Assembly (NCBI GenBank): GCA_015680685.1
Contig: MNCI01015850.1
Coordinates: 283,532 to 347,531, forward strand
Source of the DNA: Gnetum montanum
Taxonomy: Eukaryota > Streptophyta > Gnetopsida > Gnetales > Gnetaceae
Direction of reading: 5' to 3'
Length of the DNA stretch: 64,000 bases
Numbering within the stretch: position 1 is the first letter of the stretch; every line of letters begins with the position of its first letter. Positions 59,211-64,000 of this stretch are shown piece by piece. The translations under genes and the position numbers were made by a program. Under the pieces are notes generated by a model, which saw only the letters and a list, made by a program, of their open reading frames with translations, was not told where the DNA came from and searched no databases.

Positions 59211-59559
59211 GGAATTTTATCTTATAATGATAGATGGAAAGGGGACCAAGAATGTGCTCACTAATCACTTGTCTCAATTACAATGAGAAAGCAAAGAGGA
59301 GGAAGGATCATTATTTGATTAGTTTCCAGATGAAATTCTCTCTACCAATGCTATTGATATTCAAAATCCCAAAGATTCCAATTGGTATGCTTACATCCTC
59401 TCCTAGTACTCACTCAAGAGATGCCACATGAATGGGATAGCCTAAAGAAACAATAGTTTCTTCACCAGGCCAAACATTTTATGGAAATCAAAGTCAACCT
59501 CTACAAGAGTTGTGTTGATGGCCTAGTGCGATGGTGTGTACCTGATACAAATTAACTTC

Positions 59560-59882
59560 AAGTCCTCTAGGATGCTCATGAAGGCCCTTATGAAAGCCAC
59601 TATGCTAGAAGGAGGATGACCATTAAAATCCTGATGACAATGTATTATTGTCCAATGATATTTAGGGATGCTCATCACTTCTTTTGTTCATCTAATAGAA
59701 GCCAATGAGATGGAGGGATGACTACATGAATGGAAGGATCACAATAGTGGATTCAGCCACTAGAGCCTTTCTATACTTGGAGCATTAACTTCATGAGGCC
59801 CATCCATCAACCCCATGTCTAACAAAAATTCCTACATAATTGTTGTTGTTAACTATTGCACGAAGTCAGTTGAAGCTGCTAA
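59560..59882 (+). pseudogene. Integrase start of A2, cut by element C
   Basis: A zinc-domain remnant ('HEGPYESHYARRRMTIKIL') and 'WSINFMRPIHQP' are read in changing frames. The first catalytic Asp is Asn, as in A1. Homology with A1 ends at about 59882 ('gaagctgctaa'), where the LTR of C begins. Confidence 0.65.
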
Positions 59883-61346
59883 TGAAATACCGTGAAAATT
59901 GCGAGTCAGCCTCAGGCAAACATTCGCAATTCAGGCAAGGGTGCATGTCAAAATTCCAGAAGGGAGACTAAGACAGAGCAACACAAAGAGGCGCATAGCA
60001 TCAAGTCTTCGACTTCCTGTGCAGATTCCTAATCTTTCTATGCTTTTTCTGTTTACGCTATATCACGTGACGTAGCGTAATGGCGCTTAGCGTGATTCTG
60101 TTTAAACATAGTCCGGCATCAGAAGGCTAGTTACTTTGACATAGGGAGAAGCTTGAGCAGTGTAATATGCGAATTTTCGTATATTTTGCTAAGTCTTTTG
60201 TTCAAGGCCAGGTTTATGCTTTGTTATGCATGGTAGCGTAATGAGCTCCAAAACGGTCAAAGGCAAAGTCTAAGAAAGTGCGATTGCTCATCATACTCTC
60301 ATCACGCAACGTAGCATATCACAGCGTATTGCGTCGAGAAGCTAGACGTCATTTACGCTTTATTACGCGTGACTGTGTAAGCGAGCGTAAAACATCTTGA
60401 ATCTATTGTTTCCATGTTATGTTACGCTCGTGTACGCAACGCAGCGTGAATAAGCGTAACATAACCCAAAGACAGTTGAAACATGCCAGACGCACATCTG
60501 TTCTTCACACGCACGATACGCAAATAAGCGTATTGTGCGTAGTCACAAAGTTTGACACAAAAATGGTCAGAGCAACAGTACCCAAAACATTCGAGACACA
60601 CGTCATCAGGGTTGCGCCTTTTCTATAGGGCGTCACAACCTATAAATACCCCAGTTGACAAAGATACGGAGGCTGGAAAATCAAAGAAGCAAAGGCATTT
60701 TTCTGAGCATTGGAGCCCTTATCACTTTTGAGCAGAGATACAGAGAGCAGCGCTTTGGCAATTGTTGACAGCATCACCTTCCGGCAGAAACAGAGCATAG
60801 TTCACTTTGAGCACCGGCAACAGGAGTAATCGTTCTGCTGGGGAAGACTCTATTGGTCGGAAACAGTTGATCGGTAGACGTCAGAGCTTGACCTTCCTTG
60901 CATCCCGGCTTTAGCCCACGACGTAGATCGGACTTCTGTTTGGACAATTTTCTTATTTTTTTGTGCTTGCTTCACATCAAGTAATCGGGGTCTTCCCACT
61001 GTAACGTGGTATACAAAATATACATTTTTCAAGTCAAAGTGTAGATCTTGAAACTACGTGTTTCTCTTGTGCTAGCCTCCTCTTACCGCGTTTAACGTTA
61101 TCATCGTTGCGATTCATCTACGTTATTTTCCCCTTGTTTTGCGATTCCTCGAATTAGATCGCTCCATGAAATATTCATACTCTTCATCGATTTACTGATT
61201 AGTAAGTCCCTTTCTGATCGACAAGATCGTTCAGGATGCTGTGGGTTCGTTTTTCCAGCATAGCCCTCGCACGGATCCGTGGTTAAAACTGTGTACGTGG
61301 AATTTTGTTTGGTATTTTCCAGCTGCCGATGTTTTTCATCGTTACA
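59883..61346 (+). repeat. 5' LTR of element C
   Basis: Starts 'tgaaataccgtgaaaatt' and ends 'tttttcatcgttaca', parallel to B. It contains a TATA box ('tataaata', 60641-60648) and many 'tacgct', 'agcgta' and 'acgcgt' words in both orientations, notably at 60040-60540. The 3' partner is outside the window, so the LTR end is inferred from B and from the PBS. Confidence 0.85.
60641..60648 (+). promoter_or_regulatory. TATA box in the LTR of C
   Basis: 'tataaata' in 'cacaacctataaataccccag', the same context as in both LTRs of B. Transcription should start near 60675. Confidence 0.75.
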
Positions 61347-61352
61347 GTTTTC

Positions 61353-61369
61353 TAGTGCTAGAAGGAGGG
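61353..61369 (+). promoter_or_regulatory. Probable primer-binding site of C
   Basis: 'tagtgctagaaggaggg' lies six bases after the LTR end and aligns with the site of B. The expected leading TGG reads TAG, possibly a G-to-A change. The tRNA was not identified. Confidence 0.5.
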
Positions 61370-61631
61370 CTCTTAGGTTCCAATCCGCCTTATTCGGGTA
61401 GCCCTGTTAGCGATCTATACCCAAAATCGTAAACGTAATACCTCCACGGAAGCTTACAATAAGTCGTGTGGTGTAGATCGGTCTCAGCAACGATTCCTTT
61501 GGAATCCTACAGGGTAGAAAGCCTATTTGTGATCTTATTGCTAGCCATTTCTTAGATCCGATTACCAGTTATCGTTAATCTCATCGCTTAATGGATTCCT
61601 TGTACACGACCACAACCGCCATGGCCCCTGC

Positions 61632-61632
61632 N
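61632..61632. other. Single undetermined base
   Basis: One N lies in the first codons of the gag of C. Unlike the other three single-N positions, no duplicated flank is visible here, although one TGA codon follows closely. Confidence 0.9.
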
Positions 61633-62894
61633 TTGGCTCTCAGCTGAGCCGAACTCGAAGCGAAATGAAACTTTGAGGTGGTACACCGAGGGGGCCATGA
61701 TTTTAAACCAACAGCTTATGACATTATTCCCTTGACCGAACATCAACATGAACTCATCACACAATTGTTCATGGCCAAGAGCCAGGCTGCACAGGTTATG
61801 GCTAAACCCCAGAATGGGGAAGAGGAGGAGGACGAAATGGCAGCCCAGTCGAAACATTTGTTCCATACTCTGATCCCCCATACGTACGTAAATCCCCTAT
61901 TTCCCTTCAACGGAGAGGCTGCCTCTCTTAACACAGCCATGATGACACAGATGCATATCCCTGCCCTTCCGCAGGCCACTGCGCAGCCGTCTGGGCTGCA
62001 AGTACAAATACCCCATAATAACATGGGGGCAGTTTCGTCACCGTGGGTACTTAGCATCCCAGTGGTGCTCCCGGCGACCGTTGCGCCCCATTTCATCCCT
62101 CAGATACAACCTCACAACATATCCGCAACACGCCCGGTGCAGACCTTGTCGCTTCCACCCCCTCCAATTCAACAGATTACCGCAGCCGTTCAGCCACAAA
62201 CTTACGCCCAACAGCCTACCACAGGTCAGTGGGCCAACCCGGCGACGCAACATACCCAATCTGTGGTGTATGGCGTGCAACCCCTGGTTGCACCCGCAAC
62301 GTATGTTCCACAGGCGGTATCGCAGTATCCTCATCCTTATCTCGTGCAACAGGCGACGGCTAACCCCTCTGTGCAAACCAGCGGGTGGTGGTCTTCACAG
62401 GCTCCCCTGCCTGCTGGGATCCCCGCCCCACAAGCAGCCAGTTAACCTCTTCCTTCGTTTCCATTTCCTGGCGCCACCCTCCCGGTCCAACCTCCTAGGC
62501 CTTCTGCACAGACACCTCCATCAACAGGTCTGGACCAGGCCTTCCAGCTTATACAGACTCTCACTGAGGAGGTTCGACGCCTCAAAGCCGCTGGCTCTGA
62601 TACCATTCAGATCATAGATTTTTATCAGGATGATCCGATTAGTCCAGCAGTCCCTATGTTGTCGTTGCCGCCGGGGATGTCCCTACCTCATTTCACCAAG
62701 TACAATGGAGAGGGAGATCCCAATGCTCACTTGGTCACGTTCAGGTCTGAGTCCTTGTTGTTGCAACAGTGGCCACACACCATCATCCGAGTCTTTGCAA
62801 TGTCTTTAACAGGGAAAGCTTTGGATTGGTACCGAGCCCTCCCATGCTCTTCCATCTCAACCCTGGAGGAGCTGCTAACCCAATTTGTGACCCG

Positions 62895-63031
62895 TTTCAA
62901 ATACAACTTAAAACCAGAAGTCACTTTGGATCAGCTCATGGGGGTGAAACAAGACCCGCTCGNTTTCAAATACAACTTAAAACCGGAAGTCACTTTGGAT
63001 CAGCTCATGGGGGTGAAACAAGACCCGCTCG
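62895..63031. other. Single N flanked by a 68-base duplication
   Basis: The segment 62895-62962 is repeated at 62964-63031 with one difference (aaccagaag/aaccggaag), with N at 62963 between them. B has only one copy of this part of gag, which supports an unmerged contig overlap. Confidence 0.82.
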
Positions 63032-63837
63032 AGCCCGTCCAAAGGTTCATACAGCGTTGGAATGCAACCTTGAATGAGATCCGCGAGCCGATCGCAGATT
63101 CACATCTACTTGCTATATTCAAGGGAGCAGTCAATGACTTTATTAAGTCAAAGCTGTATTATCTTTCCCCCAACTCTTTACATCAGGCCTTAGCTCAAGT
63201 TAGAAGCATCCAAGATGCTGCGAAGGCCAGCAAAGACCCGGCGTATGTTGCCTACAGGAACGCACATAATAAGAGCAAAGACAAAGGGAAAGCAGCGACA
63301 ACAATAGTAGCTGCAATGACTGAGAGTACAAAGACTAAGAACAAAAGGGCACCCACGGCACCTCCTGAAACCACGGTTGGTGCCGGCACCAGTCAAGACA
63401 CGGCAGCTCCTGAAAAGGCCCCCAGCCTAAGCCAAACTTTGAGCGTAAGGATCACTCAAAGTACACGACATTACCTGTAAAGCATTCCGAACTGCTGAAA
63501 CAACTATTAGGGGCAGGGCACATTCAACCTAAGAAGGTGTCCAAGGAGGCTCTGAAGCGTCACAGACGTCATTGTGAACTGCTGAAGAACCCTTCTTTAG
63601 CCTTACCTAACGAACCACCAGTTCCGAGATCTTTCAGGCTGGACCGTTTCTGTGACTACCACCAGCTGTGTGGTCACGATACGGATTATTGTTGGGCGTT
63701 GAAAGACGACATTCAACGTATGCTGAATGATGGTTCACTCAAGTTAGCCAGCAGCAACCCGACACGTCCAGAAAACCAAACATTGCACGTATATAAGGAC
63801 CCGTTGAACATAAATGACGATCCTTATACGATCACTN

Positions 63838-64000
63838 CAGTAGCTGTAATGACTGAGAGTACAAAGACTAAGAACAAAAGGGCATCCACGGTACCTCCTG
63901 AAACCACGGTTGGTGCCGGCACCAGTCAAGACACGGCGGCTCCTGAAAAGGCCCCCAGCCTAAGCCAAACTTTGAGCGTAAGGATCGCTCAAAGTACACG
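63838..64000 (+). repeat. Second copy of 63306-63469 after a single N
   Basis: After the N at 63837, about 163 bases repeat the gag linker ('gactgagagtacaaagacta' to 'caaagtacacg') with about five differences. In a normal element the sequence after 63836 should run on towards protease. This is either a contig from another copy of the same family or a tandem duplication. The differences make the first more likely. Confidence 0.7.

Larger units (their letters stand above)
33497..59882 (+). mobile_element. Ty3/gypsy element A2, split by two later insertions
   Basis: This is the plus-strand sister of A1. Its pieces are 33497-37555 (LTR, gag, protease region) and 57950-59882 (RT, RNase H, start of integrase). 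Element B is inserted between them and element C cuts the integrase. When the two pieces are placed end to end, they align across the junction with uninterrupted A1 sequence at about 23020-22990 on its minus strand ('ctagtcatatcatgag'). This proves they were once one element. The 3' part lies beyond the window or was lost. Confidence 0.88.
61591..63836 (+). pseudogene. gag of element C, nearly intact
   Basis: One frame runs from the ATG at 61591 to 63480 with three stops. Two are TGA codons (61645 and 61666) in contexts where CGA is likely original; the third is TAA at 62443. The N-terminal part is Pro/Gln/Ala-rich (61930-62440). It is followed by 'LDQAFQLIQTLTEEVRRL' and the capsid-type domain from 'LPPGMSLPHFTKYNGEGDP' (62665) through 'ALDWYRALP' to about 63200. 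A basic Lys-rich linker follows. A frameshift near 63470 moves the frame to the zinc knuckle 'FCDYHQLCGHDTDYC' (63648-63692), with all Cys and His present. The 68-base duplication around the N at 62963 is probably an artefact. Confidence 0.85.
59883..64000 (+). mobile_element. Young Tat/Ogre-like element C, 5' part
   Basis: The LTR (59883-61346), PBS, leader and gag are present; the rest lies beyond the window. Compared with B it has a higher GC and CpG content and much longer open frames, so it is the most recent insertion here. Its gag is clearly homologous to that of B ('LPPG-SLPHFTKYNGEGDP'), and the LTR ends, TATA context and PBS also align. Its LTR is 1464 bases rather than 2.3 kb. It interrupts the integrase of A2. 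Confidence 0.88.

Overview
This is a stretch of plant nuclear DNA made almost entirely of LTR retrotransposons and their decayed remains. No intact host gene was found. The organism is most likely a seed plant with a very large, repeat-rich genome. The evidence is primer-binding sites matching plant tRNA-Asp and initiator tRNA-Met, Ty3/gypsy elements of 13 and 20 kb, tRNA-like SINE heads, AT-rich decayed spacers, and stop codons that look like CpG decay. A gymnosperm would fit, but the sequence does not prove it.

Layout. 1-8694: old AT-rich DNA with a very regular 134-bp tandem array (3097-4240), a GA microsatellite and a worn LTR/PBS remnant. 8695-13998: complete non-autonomous LTR element D (TSD ttact, initiator tRNA-Met type PBS). 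Instead of gag-pol it carries a broken copy of a CCR4/PDE12-like exonuclease-endonuclease-phosphatase gene and a 45-bp minisatellite. 14475-27576: complete minus-strand Ty3/gypsy element A1 (TSD atatg, tRNA-Asp PBS), with gag, protease, RT, RNase H, integrase and an extra coiled-coil reading frame after pol. 27582-33496: old spacer with SINE-like pieces, a dispersed direct repeat and a 73-base assembly gap.

33497-64000 is a nested stack. A second, plus-strand copy of family A (A2) begins at 33497. It is split between protease and RT by giant element B (37556-57949, 20.4 kb, 2.3-kb LTRs), then split again inside integrase by element C (from 59883, running off the window). B and C share a gag family. 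B has the features of the Tat/Ogre lineage: gag-pro, a candidate 6.3-kb intron between protease and RT, two RNase H domains, integrase, and repeat-rich non-coding blocks.

The most interesting object lies inside B's candidate intron on the opposite strand (49937-44960). It is an antisense transcription unit with its own TATA box, an ATG, and five candidate GT-AG introns (1219, 92, 80, 83 and 85 nt). The first four joins keep the flanking long reading frames in phase, and the fifth leads to a stop six codons later. It is now degraded by stops and frameshifts. Its introns could survive retrotransposition because the element is copied from the other strand. Direct copies of one repeat motif bracket the unit, which suggests capture by recombination. 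Several single-N positions are flanked by duplicated sequence and look like assembly joins, so duplications there should not be read as biology.
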